Numbered from the stretch's first letter, positions 24,448 through 32,973 are shown. The stretch: DNA of 64,000 nucleotides from Streptomyces sp. NBC_01478 (GCF_036227225.1 NZ_CP109444.1:6553501-6617500), one strand, 5' to 3'. Notes: a model not told the origin generated them from the letters alone. A program made the numbers and translations.

Positions 24448-26136
24448 TTATTTGGCGTCGGCGTAGCACTCGACGACCGCCACCGTGAACGGGAACCGCA
24501 CCGGTGTCTCCCCGAACGTCAGCCGCCCGGCGAGGTCGGCCGCCTCCTGTATCGCGGCGGCCACCGCCTCGGCCTCCTCCTCGGGGCAGTGCACGATCAC
24601 CTCGTCGTGCTGGAAGAAGACCAGCTCGGCCGACAGCTCCGCACAGGACCGGCGGAGCGCGGCGAGCATCAGCAGCGCCCAGTCCGCCGCGCTGCCCTGG
24701 ACGACGAAGTTGCGCGCGAAACGGCCCCGGGCACGGGAGTTGGTCGAGGCGTACCCCGGCACCCAGCCCTGGTCGGCGGAGGCCGTGACGGGATCGTCCT
24801 GGGGGATGCCCGCCTCCTCCGCCGCGTCCTCGCCCCCGGCCACCGGCGGGCAGGTCCGCCCCAGCCAGGTCCGGACGAGCCGTCCCTCCTCGCCCGCCTT
24901 CGCGGCGTCGTCGACGTACGCCACCGCCTTGGGGAACCGGCGTCTGAGCGCCGCGAGGTTCTTGAGGCCGTCGCCGGAGGTCTGGCCGTAGACCGCGCCG
25001 AGCACGGCGATCTTGGCCTGGTCGCGGTCGCCGGAGAAGGCGCGGTCGGACACGGACTGGTAGAGGTCGCTGGCCCGGCCGGCCACTTCCATCAGCCCGG
25101 GGTCGCGGGAGATCGCGGCGAGCACCCGCGGCTCCATCTGGTCGGCGTCGGCCACGACCAGCCGCCAGCCCGGGTCGGCGACCACGGCCCGCCGGATGAC
25201 CTTGGGGATCTGCAGCCCGCCCCCGCCGTTGGTGACCCAGCGCCCGGTGACGGTCCCGCCCGCGAGGAACTCCGGCCGGAACCGCCCCTCCCGCACCCAG
25301 TCCTGCAGCCAGGACCAGCCATGGGCGACCCAGATCCGGTACAGCTTCTTGTACTCCAGCAGCGGCTTCACGGCCGGATGGTCGAGGGACTGGATCTCCC
25401 AGCGCCGGGTCGACTTGACCTTGATTCCGGCGCTGGCGAAGGCCTTGACGACATCCGCGGGCAGATCGGGCCGCACCCGTCTCCCGAAGGCGGCCGACAC
25501 CTCGTCCGCCAGCTCGGCGAGCCGCCGCGGCTCACCGCCTCCCACATACCGCTCGCCCAGCAACTCGTGCAGCAGCTCCCGGTGCACGTCGGCGCTCCAC
25601 GGCAGCCCCGCCCTGTTCATTTCATTGGCGACCAGCATCCCCGCCGACTCGGACGCGGTGAGCAGCCGCATCCGGTCGGGGTGGGTGGTGGCGTCGTGCC
25701 GCCGCTGCTGCTCGGCGTACACGGCGAGCAGGTCGGCCAGGGGGAGACGGACGCTCTGCGGCTCGAAGAGCGAGGACTGCGCGCCGGGCTCGGCGGCCCG
25801 CTGCGGCGGATCCGGCGGTACGGCCCCACCGCGCAACCGGGCCAGCGCGGCCGCCGCCGACCGCGGCTCGCCGTGCCTCCCCTCGTGCCCGAGCAGCAGG
25901 GTCTCGGCGTCCTCGATGTCGTAGCACCGCTCCACCCGCACCCCCGCGGCGAGCAGCACGGGATACACCTCGGCGGTGGACCGCCACACCCACCGGGCCA
26001 CGTCGGGACGGCCGCGCACGGCCTCGACGAGATCCGGCTCCCGCCGCACCGCCCCCACGGGCAGCCCGTCCGGACCGAGGGCGGCGACCTCCGCGCCACC
26101 GCCCTCGGCCGGAGCGAGCGCCCAGCGGCCGGTCAT
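24448..26136 (-). CDS. PolA-like DNA polymerase (bifunctional 3'-5' exonuclease/DNA polymerase type)
   Basis: A 562-residue family A polymerase without the FEN domain. Polymerase motifs are clear: motif A VVADADQMEPRVLAA, motif B RDQAKIAVLGAVYGQTSG, and motif C FFQHDEVIVHCP near the end. The N-terminal 200 residues correspond to an exonuclease-like fold, but canonical DEDD residues are not evident, so proofreading is doubtful. Proteins of this type are annotated in Streptomyces as bifunctional 3'-5' exonuclease/DNA polymerase and are thought to act in repair. The start at ATG 26136 fits the first family-like segment MTGRWALAP. It ends 3 bp from the convergent SARP stop. Confidence 0.85.
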   Translation of the reverse strand: MTGRWALAPAEGGGAEVAALGPDGLPVGAVRREPDLVEAVRGRPDVARWVWRSTAEVYPVLLAAGVRVERCYDIEDAETLLLGHEGRHGEPRSAAAALARLRGGAVPPDPPQRAAEPGAQSSLFEPQSVRLPLADLLAVYAEQQRRHDATTHPDRMRLLTASESAGMLVANEMNRAGLPWSADVHRELLHELLGERYVGGGEPRRLAELADEVSAAFGRRVRPDLPADVVKAFASAGIKVKSTRRWEIQSLDHPAVKPLLEYKKLYRIWVAHGWSWLQDWVREGRFRPEFLAGGTVTGRWVTNGGGGLQIPKVIRRAVVADPGWRLVVADADQMEPRVLAAISRDPGLMEVAGRASDLYQSVSDRAFSGDRDQAKIAVLGAVYGQTSGDGLKNLAALRRRFPKAVAYVDDAAKAGEEGRLVRTWLGRTCPPVAGGEDAAEEAGIPQDDPVTASADQGWVPGYASTNSRARGRFARNFVVQGSAADWALLMLAALRRSCAELSAELVFFQHDEVIVHCPEEEAEAVAAAIQEAADLAGRLTFGETPVRFPFTVAVVECYADAK

Positions 26137-26228
26137 GTCCGCGAGTGTGGCAGGCGGCACTGACAATCCCCGTGACCTGCGGTTCAGCCCCCCGGCTCGT
26201 GGCTCGGGGCTCGCCCCTCGCTCGCGGT

Positions 26229-26945
26229 TCAGCCCTGGAGCCGGTGCAGCATCTCGGCGATGTGCCGCTCCGACGTGGGCTTGTCGATGCCCAGGCCGTT
26301 CAGCACGCCCTCGCCGTTCTCGTGCTCCAGCAGGGCGAGCAGGATGTGCTCGGTGCCGATGTAGTTGTGGCCCAGGCGCAGGGCCTCGCGGAAGGTGAGT
26401 TCCAGGACCTTCTTGGCGTCGGGGCCGTAGGGGATGAGGTCCGGGACCTCCTCGCCGGCCGGCGGGAGCGCCGCGGTGGCCGCCTGGCGTACGGCGTCCA
26501 GGAGGACCCCCTGCGCGGTGATCGCCTTGCCCGCCAGGGCGTCCGGTTCGGCGAGCAGACCGAGGACGAGGTGCTCGGGCCGGCCCTCCGGGTTGCGGGC
26601 GGCCACGGCCTCGTTGTGGGAGGCCATCACCACGTTGCGGGCGCGCAGGGTGTAGCGGCTGAAGCCCTGGCTGGGGTCGAGGTCGGCGGACTCCTTGGCC
26701 ACGAAGCGCTTCTGGGCCGCCTGCCGAGTGACGCCCATGCTCTTGCCGATGTCCGTCCAGGAGGCACCGGAGCGCCGGGCCTGGTCCACGAAGTGGCCGA
26801 TCAGGTGGTCCGCCACGTCGCCCAGGTGGTCGGCGGCGATCACCGCGTCCTCGAGCTGGTCCAGCGGCGCGGGGTGGACCTTCTTGATGGCGTCGATGAG
26901 GTCGTCGAGGCGTACGGATGAGGTGACGTTCGGGTTGGTCGTCAT
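26229..26945 (-). CDS. Clp N-terminal-domain protein with an HTH
   Basis: A 238-residue protein. The first 85 residues contain an HTH-like segment (SWTDIGKSMGVTRQAAQKRF). The rest is two Clp-N repeats (FSRYTLRARNVVMASHNEAVA, EHLVLGLLAEPDAL, then YIGTEHILLALLEHENG, VLNGLGID). There is no AAA module, so this is not a chaperone but probably a regulator or adaptor that uses the Clp-N fold. No ribosome-binding site precedes ATG 26945. A TTGACA-N17-TACGGT promoter ends 6 nt before the ATG, implying a leaderless mRNA. Two palindromes overlap this promoter, suggesting autoregulation. Confidence 0.85.
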   Translation of the reverse strand: MTTNPNVTSSVRLDDLIDAIKKVHPAPLDQLEDAVIAADHLGDVADHLIGHFVDQARRSGASWTDIGKSMGVTRQAAQKRFVAKESADLDPSQGFSRYTLRARNVVMASHNEAVAARNPEGRPEHLVLGLLAEPDALAGKAITAQGVLLDAVRQAATAALPPAGEEVPDLIPYGPDAKKVLELTFREALRLGHNYIGTEHILLALLEHENGEGVLNGLGIDKPTSERHIAEMLHRLQG

Positions 26946-26946
26946 G

Positions 26947-26993
26947 TGTCAACCGTAGGTTGACAGGTAGGGGGTGTCAACCCTGAGTTGACA
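26947..26993 (-). promoter_or_regulatory. Promoter overlapped by two TGTCAACC palindromes
   Basis: Palindrome 1, tgtcaaccgtaggttgaca (26947-26965), is perfect. Palindrome 2 (26975-26993) matches 7 of 8 arm positions. Their centres are 28 bp apart. On the minus strand the -35 TTGACA (26975-26980) and -10 TACGGT (26952-26957) have a 17-nt spacer, each hexamer lying inside one palindrome. A bound repressor would occlude both. Confidence 0.75.
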
Positions 26994-26999
26994 GTGAGG

Positions 27000-27746
27000 C
27001 TACTGGTCGAGCGATCCGGCGGCCCCGGCCAGCAGCCAGTCGAGGCCGCGCTCGAAACTCGCCGCCGGATCGTCGTCGTAGAGGAGCTCGGAGAAGCCGG
27101 CCTCGGCGAGATGGGGCAGCTTGCCGGCGTCGATCTGCGTCCGGACGTACTCCGTGCCGGCCTCGCGCCGGGCGGTGCTGACGGCCTCGCTGGTGCGGCG
27201 GCGGATCCCGCCCGACAGCTCGGCCGTCACATGGCCCAGCGTGAACGTGTCGACCGCGAGGATCAGCGCCCGCAGCACGGCGCTGTCGGCGTCCAGACCA
27301 CGTACCGCCGCCGCGGACTCGTCCATCCGCTTGAGCGAGGCGGGGCCGATCGGGCACCCCGTGTCCCGGGTGGCCAGCAGCCACGGGTGGCGCAGCGCGG
27401 CGGCCCTGTTGAACCGGGCGAGCAGGCGCAACGCCTCGCGCCAGTCGGCCGGGACCTCGCCCACGAGCGTCTCCTCCACCGCGGCGTCGTGCATCAGCTC
27501 GAAGAGGTCGTCCTTGCTCTCGATGTGCGCGTAGAGACTCATCGGCCGCGCCTTCAACTCGCCGGCGATCCGCCGGATCGAGACGGCGTCGAGCCCCTCG
27601 CTGTCGGCGACCGCCATCGCGGCCCGGACGATCCGCTCGCGCGTCAACGGCGTCTTCGCCGCGCGCTCGGCCTCGGCCTCGGCCTTGGCCTCGCGCAGCC
27701 AGATCGGCTCACCGTTGTTCGGGGTGGGAGGGCGTTTCGTCGGCAC
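27000..27746 (-). CDS. TetR-family regulator (TetR_C_1 type)
   Basis: A 248-residue regulator. The N-terminal HTH is at about 33-80 (LTRERIVRAAMAVADSEG, SIRRIAGELKARPMSLYAHI). The ligand domain has the block LYAHIESKDDLFELMHDAAVEE and resembles tetracycline-repressor-type C-terminal domains. The first 30 residues form a charged extension. It is divergent from the gene at 27845, with gatac-gct-gtatc repeats between them, so it probably represses that gene and itself. Confidence 0.9.
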   Translation of the reverse strand: MPTKRPPTPNNGEPIWLREAKAEAEAERAAKTPLTRERIVRAAMAVADSEGLDAVSIRRIAGELKARPMSLYAHIESKDDLFELMHDAAVEETLVGEVPADWREALRLLARFNRAAALRHPWLLATRDTGCPIGPASLKRMDESAAAVRGLDADSAVLRALILAVDTFTLGHVTAELSGGIRRRTSEAVSTARREAGTEYVRTQIDAGKLPHLAEAGFSELLYDDDPAASFERGLDWLLAGAAGSLDQ

Positions 27747-27780
27747 GGGCGAAGTCTAACGGTGCGCAGTACGCTCGGCC

Positions 27781-27814
27781 GATACGCTGTACGTGTATCC
27801 GATACGCTGTATCG
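27781..27814. promoter_or_regulatory. Probable TetR operators (gatac...gtatc repeats)
   Basis: The direct repeat gatacgctgta occurs at 27781 and 27801, 20 bp apart. Each forms an inverted repeat: 27781-27799 with gatac/gtatc arms, and 27800-27814 with perfect cgatac/gtatcg arms. They lie between the divergent TetR gene and the gene at 27845. Confidence 0.7.
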
Positions 27815-27844
27815 CACTGACGTCATCGGCACAGGAGGAACGCA

Positions 27845-28762
27845 GTGGACACCACGGAGACGATCGAGACGATCCAGACGATCGAGTGCTACCGATTCGT
27901 CGAGGACGACCTCACCTCGGCGAACGGAGACGTGTCCTGGCGCATCGGTGAATGGCAGCGGACGAGCGGACCGATCCGCTGCTGCTCGAACGGCCTGCAC
28001 GCGGCACCGACCCCGAGGGACTCCCTGCGACACGTCTACGGCCGCCGTTGGTTCCTCGCGGAGGCGAGGGGCGGGATATCGCGGCAGACCCACAAGTTCG
28101 CGGCGAGCGAGATGCGGCTCGTGGAGGAGATCCCGGCAGCGGTTCTACGGCGGTTCGCGGTCCGGTGCGCGCAGGACGCCCTCGACCGTCTGGAGCGGCG
28201 GCACCCGCTCGACGCCCGGGTACGCCAGTGCCTCCGGGCCACGGAGGACTTTCTCGACGGCGGGCTCGGCGAGGGGGACCTGATCGAGGGGCGCCGGGCC
28301 GCGGGCGGTGCCATCGCCGCGGGTGCGCCCGCCGGCGCGGACACGGGACGCGCCGTCGCCGCCACGATCGCCGCGTCCTACGCCGCCGACGGTGACGCCG
28401 GTTCGTGGACGGCCGCCGCGGCGGCAGCGGCGTACGCGGCCCATGCCGCCGCGGACGCCGTCGAGGCGGCCGAGGCGCTGATAGCCGTGTACGCGGCGGT
28501 GCACAACGTCGCGGCCGGCATCGAGGCCGCCCACACCGCCGACCGCGCGGCCACCGCCGCCCACACGGCCGCCGCGGCGGGCGCCGCCGCCCACGCCGCG
28601 GCCGTCGCGGCGGCACGCGGCACCTACGCGGCCGACACCGCCGCAGACCCCTACTACGCGGCCTTCTCGGAGTTCTCCGCACACCCCACCGACACCCACT
28701 ACCTGGCCCAGAACGCCACGCTCGTCGAGCTGATCGGCGAGGCGAGAGCGGCCCGCGTGTGA
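27845..28762 (+). CDS. Phage-type DUF7666-like domain protein with long alanine-rich tail
   Basis: A 305-residue protein starting at GTG 27845 after AGGAGGAAC. Residues 15-95 (ECYRFVEDDLTSANGD, CCSNGLHAAPTPRDSL, RWFLAEARGG) resemble DUF7666-type proteins found in phage and mobile elements. Residues 95-150 are helical, and residues 150-270 are mostly A with scattered H, D, T and Y, a low-complexity helical repeat. The function is unknown. Divergence from a TetR gene and the shared operators suggest inducible expression. Confidence 0.7.
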   Translation: MDTTETIETIQTIECYRFVEDDLTSANGDVSWRIGEWQRTSGPIRCCSNGLHAAPTPRDSLRHVYGRRWFLAEARGGISRQTHKFAASEMRLVEEIPAAVLRRFAVRCAQDALDRLERRHPLDARVRQCLRATEDFLDGGLGEGDLIEGRRAAGGAIAAGAPAGADTGRAVAATIAASYAADGDAGSWTAAAAAAAYAAHAAADAVEAAEALIAVYAAVHNVAAGIEAAHTADRAATAAHTAAAAGAAAHAAAVAAARGTYAADTAADPYYAAFSEFSAHPTDTHYLAQNATLVELIGEARAARV

Positions 28763-28906
28763 CGGGGTCGGCCCAGAGGCGGACAATCCCACCCCGGTCA
28801 ACACCCCGAGTTCCACTGGGAGTTGGTTGTCCACAGGGTGTGGACGAACAAACCCCGGCAACGAGCCCCACCCCCTCCCTCCTCGCCCCCATGACACGAT
28901 CACCAG

Positions 28907-30028
28907 GTGAGCAGCCCGACCACCCCCGTGGAGCGCGCCTTCGAGGCCGCCCTCTACACCGACACCCACGACGCCCTCGACGCGGGCGCCTCGATCCTCG
29001 CCGCCGCCCCCGAAGCGGACCCCGAACTGGCCCGCCGAGGCAGGGAGTTCGTGGCGGCGGCCTGGCGGCGCGGCTGGCAGCCCGCAGATGTCGTACGGCT
29101 GGTTCGGCGGGAGTCGGACGACGTGCACGTACGGCTCGTGTCCGAGCTGATCCGGGCGCAGGCGCCGGACGACCGGGCGCGCGGCCCCCGCTGGGCGGCC
29201 CAGCTCGACGAACTGGCCGCCGCCGAGCCGCCGTTCCGCACCGACCGCTTCACGCACGCCACCACCGTCCTGGAGCTGTACCGCCTGCTGCTACGGCTCC
29301 CGAGCCTGGAACCCCTGGACGACGGACACGAACCGAAACGGCACGAGAACCGTCGGCCCGCCTCCCGCATGCTCACCCGCGTCCGCGCGCTGCTCGCGAA
29401 GGCGGAGGCGACCGGGTTCCCGGAGGAGGCGGAGGCGCTGAGCGCCAAGGCGCAGGAGCTGATGGCGCGGCACAGTATCGACGAGGCGCTGCTCGACGCG
29501 CAGGCGCCGGCGAAGGACGCGCCCGGCGCGTGCCGGATCGGGGTCGAGGCGCCGTACGAGCAGGCGAAGGCGGTGCTGCTGGACGCGGTCGCCGGGGCGA
29601 ACCACTGCCGGGCCGTGTGGAACGAGGCCTTCGGTTTCTCGACCGTCGTCGGCTTCGAGGGCGATCTGGAGGTGGTCGAACTCCTCTACACCTCTCTCCT
29701 CGTGCAGGCCACGACCGCGATGACGAAGGCGGAGGCGGCCCAGCGCGCGGGCGGCCGCCGGCGGACCAAGACCTTCCGGCAGTCCTTCCTCGCGGCCTAC
29801 GCCCACCGCATCGGGGACCGGCTGGCGCAGGCCGCCGAGACGCAGGTCACCGACGACCTGCTCCCGGTCCTCGCCACCCGCGAGGTCGCCGTCACCGACC
29901 GCGTCGACGCGATGTTCCCGCAGACGACCACGACCCGGCTGCGCGGGGTCACCGACGAGGCGGGCTGGACGGAGGGCGCGGAGGCGGCGGACCGGGCACA
30001 GGTGAGGGCCAGGCCGCCGCTCGACTGA
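28907..30028 (+). CDS. DUF2786 domain protein
   Basis: A 373-residue protein. The DUF2786 core is at about residues 145-190 (RVRALLAKAEATGFPEEAEALSAKAQELMARHSIDEALL), followed by a conserved C-terminal region (NHCRAVWNEAF, LYTSLLVQATTAM, FRQSFLAAYAHRIGDRL). The N-terminal 130 residues are an additional helical domain. GTG 28907 follows a weak AGGTGAG. The function of DUF2786 is unknown; some members are fused to phage-related proteins. Confidence 0.85.
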   Translation: MSSPTTPVERAFEAALYTDTHDALDAGASILAAAPEADPELARRGREFVAAAWRRGWQPADVVRLVRRESDDVHVRLVSELIRAQAPDDRARGPRWAAQLDELAAAEPPFRTDRFTHATTVLELYRLLLRLPSLEPLDDGHEPKRHENRRPASRMLTRVRALLAKAEATGFPEEAEALSAKAQELMARHSIDEALLDAQAPAKDAPGACRIGVEAPYEQAKAVLLDAVAGANHCRAVWNEAFGFSTVVGFEGDLEVVELLYTSLLVQATTAMTKAEAAQRAGGRRRTKTFRQSFLAAYAHRIGDRLAQAAETQVTDDLLPVLATREVAVTDRVDAMFPQTTTTRLRGVTDEAGWTEGAEAADRAQVRARPPLD

Positions 30029-30050
30029 CGGGAGTCTTTGCGGGACGGGG

Positions 30051-30572
30051 TCAGTCGCCGGCCTGAGTGAAGGCACTGACCGAGGCATCCGAGTCGCTCA
30101 CGGAGGTCTTGCCCTGGACGGGGCCGTACGACCACTTGTAGCTCGCGCTGTCGTCGCTGCCGGGCAGGGTGACGACCAGCTTCGTCGCGGCCAGGCTCAG
30201 CTTGTCGCCCGCCTTGCCGCGGACGTAGGTGATGGTGAAGGACGCGGCGTCGCCCTTGGCGAGCTTCAGCTTCTGCGCCTTGGCGCCCTTCTGCGCGCTG
30301 AGGACGACCTTGGTACCGCCGCCCTCCAGCGTGGCACCAGGGAACCCGTCCAGTTCGCACGGCTTGCTCTGATTGGTGAGCGAGACGGGAACCTCACCGG
30401 TGTCACCGGCGGCCGGAGCGGTACTGGCGGGCCCGACCTGGACAGCGACCCCGTCGAAGGAACAGGCCGACCCGTTCTTGCTGTCGGAGGAACCACCGCC
30501 ACTGCCACTGTCGCAGGCGGTCAGAAGCAGAGCCGACGCGAGTGCGGCGACGGCGAGGGGAATGGTGCGCAT
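30051..30572 (-). CDS. DUF4232-type lipoprotein
   Basis: A 173-residue lipoprotein: signal MRTIPLAVAALASALLL with lipobox LTAC, a serine/glycine-rich tether, then a DUF4232-like beta-sandwich (VPVSLTNQSKPCELDGFPGATL, SFTITYVRGKAG). A second cysteine pair (ACSF, PCEL) probably forms a disulphide. The start MRTIPLAV was chosen over an upstream in-frame codon because it gives a standard signal peptide. It is anchored to the outer face of the membrane; the function is unknown. Confidence 0.82.
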   Translation of the reverse strand: MRTIPLAVAALASALLLTACDSGSGGGSSDSKNGSACSFDGVAVQVGPASTAPAAGDTGEVPVSLTNQSKPCELDGFPGATLEGGGTKVVLSAQKGAKAQKLKLAKGDAASFTITYVRGKAGDKLSLAATKLVVTLPGSDDSASYKWSYGPVQGKTSVSDSDASVSAFTQAGD

Positions 30573-30649
30573 GACCCGATCATCCCGCACCGAACCCCAC
30601 CCCACCGACAGCCCTACGCCCGCAGACCCACACGGGCCTCCCGCCCGGG

Positions 30650-31250
30650 GCTCTGCGACTCCGGGGCCAGGCCGGGTCTACGACCCTGGAGTTACGCCGG
30701 GCTGCCGGCCCGAGGCGTGCGACTTGCGGGCTGGGCCGGGTCTACGACCCTGGAGTTACGTCGGGCTGTCGGCCCAAGGTGTACGACTCGCGGGCTAGGC
30801 CGGGGTTATGCCCCCGGAGCTACGCCGGGCTGCCGCCCCGAGGACTACGCCTCCAGTGCCACACCAGGTCTACGCCCCCGGAACTGTGCCGGGCTCCCGA
30901 CCCGGGGCCCGCGATCTCGGAGTTACGCCGGGCTGCCGGCCCGAGGCGGGCGACTTGCGGGCTGGGCCGGGTCTACGCCCCCAGAGCAAGGCCGGGCTCC
31001 CGGCCCGACGCCTACGACTCCAGCGACACGCGACGCCTACGCCTCCAGAGCCGCACCATGTGCCTGGCCCGAGGCGTACGACTCGCGGGCAACGCCAGGT
31101 CTACGACCCGGAGTTACGCCTGGCTGTCGCCCCGTGGCCCACGTCTCCAGGCCACGAGACGTCTACGACTCCAGAGCCGCACCATGCCCCCAGCCCGAGA
31201 TGCGCGACTCGCGGGCCACGCCAGGTCCACGCCCCGAAGTCACGCCACGC
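30650..31250. repeat. Degenerate 64-bp tandem repeat array
   Basis: The segment (g)ggtctacgaccctggag recurs at 30675, 30739, 30803 and 30867, exactly 64 bp apart. After one irregular 39-bp step it continues at about 30906, 30969, 31034 and 31098 and then decays. Each unit has tacgccgggctgc followed by cggcccgagg, an inverted-repeat core (CGGGC-tgccg-GCCCG), and a cgactcgcgggc strip. Because 64 is not a multiple of 3 and the units lack stops, all + frames stay open, which mimics coding. It fills the 726-bp gap between two lipoprotein genes. Confidence 0.85.
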
Positions 31251-31298
31251 CACCGCCCCGAGCCCGACGACTCCCGAGCCACCCCACCTCTACGACCT

Positions 31299-31862
31299 CT
31301 ACGACCCGAGGCTCGCCGTAGGCAGCCCCGAAGGGAGTTGTCCGCCCTCCGAGCGCGTGTACGTCTCCTTGCCGAGGCTCCCCGACCAGGTGACCGCGAG
31401 TCCCGACTTGCTGACGGAGCTGACCATTCCGGTCGCCCGGGTCTTGCTGCCGTCCGTGCACTTGAGGTGGATCATCTGCATGCCCGCCTCCTCGCCGGCG
31501 GTCCCGCTGCACACGCTCCCGCCGGTGGAGAAGAGCGCGGCCTGCTTGCCGGTGACCACCAGGGCCACGGCCTTGCCGTCCGTCGTCGCGAGCCAACTGC
31601 CCTGCAGCCCGTCGGACGCGGCCGACGGGCTGCTGCCGGAGTCGGCGGGCGTGCTCGCCGCAGCCGTCGCGGACGCGCTCGGCGTCGACGAGGAGTCGTC
31701 CTTGGAGTCCCCGCCGCTGCACCCGGTCAGCACGAGCGCGCCCACCAGCCCGGCGGCAGCGGCAGCCACGATCCGTACCGCCGCCCCGTTCGCCCCGTTC
31801 GCCCTGGTTGTCACAGCCGACCCCGTCGATACCGCCGACACCGTCGAATTCGCCGTAGTCAC
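31299..31862 (-). CDS. Lipoprotein of unknown function
   Basis: A 187-residue lipoprotein. The signal region (VRIVAAAAAGLVGALVL) ends in lipobox LTGC and is preceded by an unusually long S/T/A/N-rich N-terminus of about 28 residues. A D/S-rich tether follows, then a small domain (LQGSWLATTDGKAVALVVTGKQAALF, HLKCTDGSKTRATG) that looks like a lipocalin or META-like beta fold. GTG 31862 has GGGAG 7 bp upstream. A promoter should lie between it and rpsN. Confidence 0.75.
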   Translation of the reverse strand: MTTANSTVSAVSTGSAVTTRANGANGAAVRIVAAAAAGLVGALVLTGCSGGDSKDDSSSTPSASATAAASTPADSGSSPSAASDGLQGSWLATTDGKAVALVVTGKQAALFSTGGSVCSGTAGEEAGMQMIHLKCTDGSKTRATGMVSSVSKSGLAVTWSGSLGKETYTRSEGGQLPSGLPTASLGS

Positions 31863-31937
31863 TGGTAGCTCCCAAGCTGTAGCCGGACGGCCGCCCGGTC
31901 GGCCTTGGCCGGAACGACCGCAGCAAGCTACCAGGGG

Positions 31938-32243
31938 TTACCAGGAGGATTTGCGGACGCCGGGTAGGTATCCGCTGTGAGCCTGCCCGCGCAGATTCAC
32001 CCGGGACAGCCCGAAGGCACGGAAGTAACCACGGGGCCGCCCGTCGACCTGGTCGCGGTTGCGAACCCGGGTGGCACTGGCGTCCCGCGGCTGGTTCCGC
32101 AACTCCCGCTGCGCGGCGGCCCGTTCGGCCTCGGTGGAGCCGGGCCGCCGGACGATCTCCTTCAACTCGGCCCGCCGTACCGCGTACCGCGCGACGATCT
32201 CCCGCCGCCGCTCGTTCTTCGCGATCTTGCTCTTCTTCGCCAT
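31938..32243 (-). CDS. rpsN: Zinc-independent 30S ribosomal protein S14
   Basis: A 101-residue S14 of the long type ([49 protein letters not shown]). It lacks the four zinc-binding cysteines of the short type. It is the second gene of the rpmB-rpsN operon, with a TGATG overlap. In Streptomyces such zinc-free paralogues replace zinc-containing ribosomal proteins under zinc starvation and are repressed by Zur. Confidence 0.95.
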   Translation of the reverse strand: MAKKSKIAKNERRREIVARYAVRRAELKEIVRRPGSTEAERAAAQRELRNQPRDASATRVRNRDQVDGRPRGYFRAFGLSRVNLRGQAHSGYLPGVRKSSW

Positions 32244-32479
32244 CAGATTCGCACCCCGCGCTCACGGATCCGGGCCACGGCCGCCTCGACGCCGATCGCG
32301 TCCACGGTCTTGATCCCCTTGGTGCTCAACCGCAGCCGTACGTAACGGCCCTCGCCGGGCAGCCAATAGCGCTTGGACTGGATGTTCGGGTCGAAGCGGC
32401 GCGACGTACGCCGGTGGGAGTGGGAGATGCGGTTGCCGAAACCGGGCCGGGCGCCGGTCAGCATGCAATGGGCGGACAT
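32243..32479 (-). CDS. rpmB: 50S ribosomal protein L28, zinc-free paralogue
   Basis: A 78-residue L28 ([49 protein letters not shown]) that lacks the CxxC pairs of the zinc form. GAGGAGAGG lies upstream of ATG 32479. It is first in the operon with rpsN and divergent from rpmG; the short gap holds a Zur-box-like palindrome. Confidence 0.95.
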   Translation of the reverse strand: MSAHCMLTGARPGFGNRISHSHRRTSRRFDPNIQSKRYWLPGEGRYVRLRLSTKGIKTVDAIGVEAAVARIRERGVRI

Positions 32480-32525
32480 GAGTGACGTACCTCTCCTCGA
32501 TCGGGGCCGTAGCCGATGATGCTAA

Positions 32526-32540
32526 TGGAATTCATTTTCG
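32526..32540. promoter_or_regulatory. Zur-box-like operator
   Basis: The sequence tggaattcattttcg is, on the reverse strand, a 12/15 match to the Streptomyces Zur consensus TGAAAATGATTTTCA as I remember it. It sits in the 75-bp gap between the divergent rpmB-rpsN and rpmG-rpmE-COG0523-rpsR operons, so one site can repress both. Confidence 0.7.
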
Positions 32541-32554
32541 TTAAGGTATCAGGC

Positions 32555-32719
32555 ATGGCTCGCAACGAACTCCGTCCGGTCATCAAACTCCGGTCCACCG
32601 CCGGCACCGGCTACACCTACGTGACCCGCAAGAACCGCCGCAACGACCCCGACCGCCTGACCCTGCGCAAGTACGACCCGGCCGCCGGCCGCCACGTCGA
32701 CTTCCGAGAGGAGCGCTGA
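32555..32719 (+). CDS. rpmG: 50S ribosomal protein L33, zinc-free paralogue
   Basis: A 54-residue L33 ([41 protein letters not shown]) with no cysteines, hence the zinc-independent form. The start is ATG 32555; only a weak AGG precedes it, and TAAGGT 7 bp upstream could act as a -10, so the message may be near-leaderless. It is first in a four-gene operon. Confidence 0.95.
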   Translation: MARNELRPVIKLRSTAGTGYTYVTRKNRRNDPDRLTLRKYDPAAGRHVDFREER

Positions 32720-32724
32720 CCGAG

Positions 32725-32973
32725 ATGCGCGAGAACACCCACCCGCCCTACGGCCCGGTCGTCTTCCGGGACCGCGCCGCGAACCACGCCTTCCTGACCC
32801 GCTCGACGATGACGAGTGCGAAGACGGTCGAGTGGGAGGACGGCCACACGTACCCCGTCGTCGACGTCGAGATCTCGAACGTCAGCCACCCCTTCTACAC
32901 CGGCACGGCCCGCGTCCTGGACACGGCCGGCCGCGTGGAGCGCTTCGAGCGCCGGTACGGGAAGCAGGACTGA
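32725..32973 (+). CDS. rpmE: 50S ribosomal protein L31 type B (zinc-free)
   Basis: An 82-residue type B L31 ([49 protein letters not shown]). It lacks the CxxC of type A. It lies 5 bp downstream of rpmG and 2 bp upstream of the COG0523 gene. Confidence 0.95.
   Translation: MRENTHPPYGPVVFRDRAANHAFLTRSTMTSAKTVEWEDGHTYPVVDVEISNVSHPFYTGTARVLDTAGRVERFERRYGKQD

Noticed and set aside
30717..31980. Three long overlapping plus-strand open frames rich in Y, A, R and P
   Set aside because: They are produced by the 64-bp repeat array, whose units lack stops and rotate frame. They then run antisense through a lipoprotein gene, have no ribosome-binding sites, and show no consistent third-position G/C bias.
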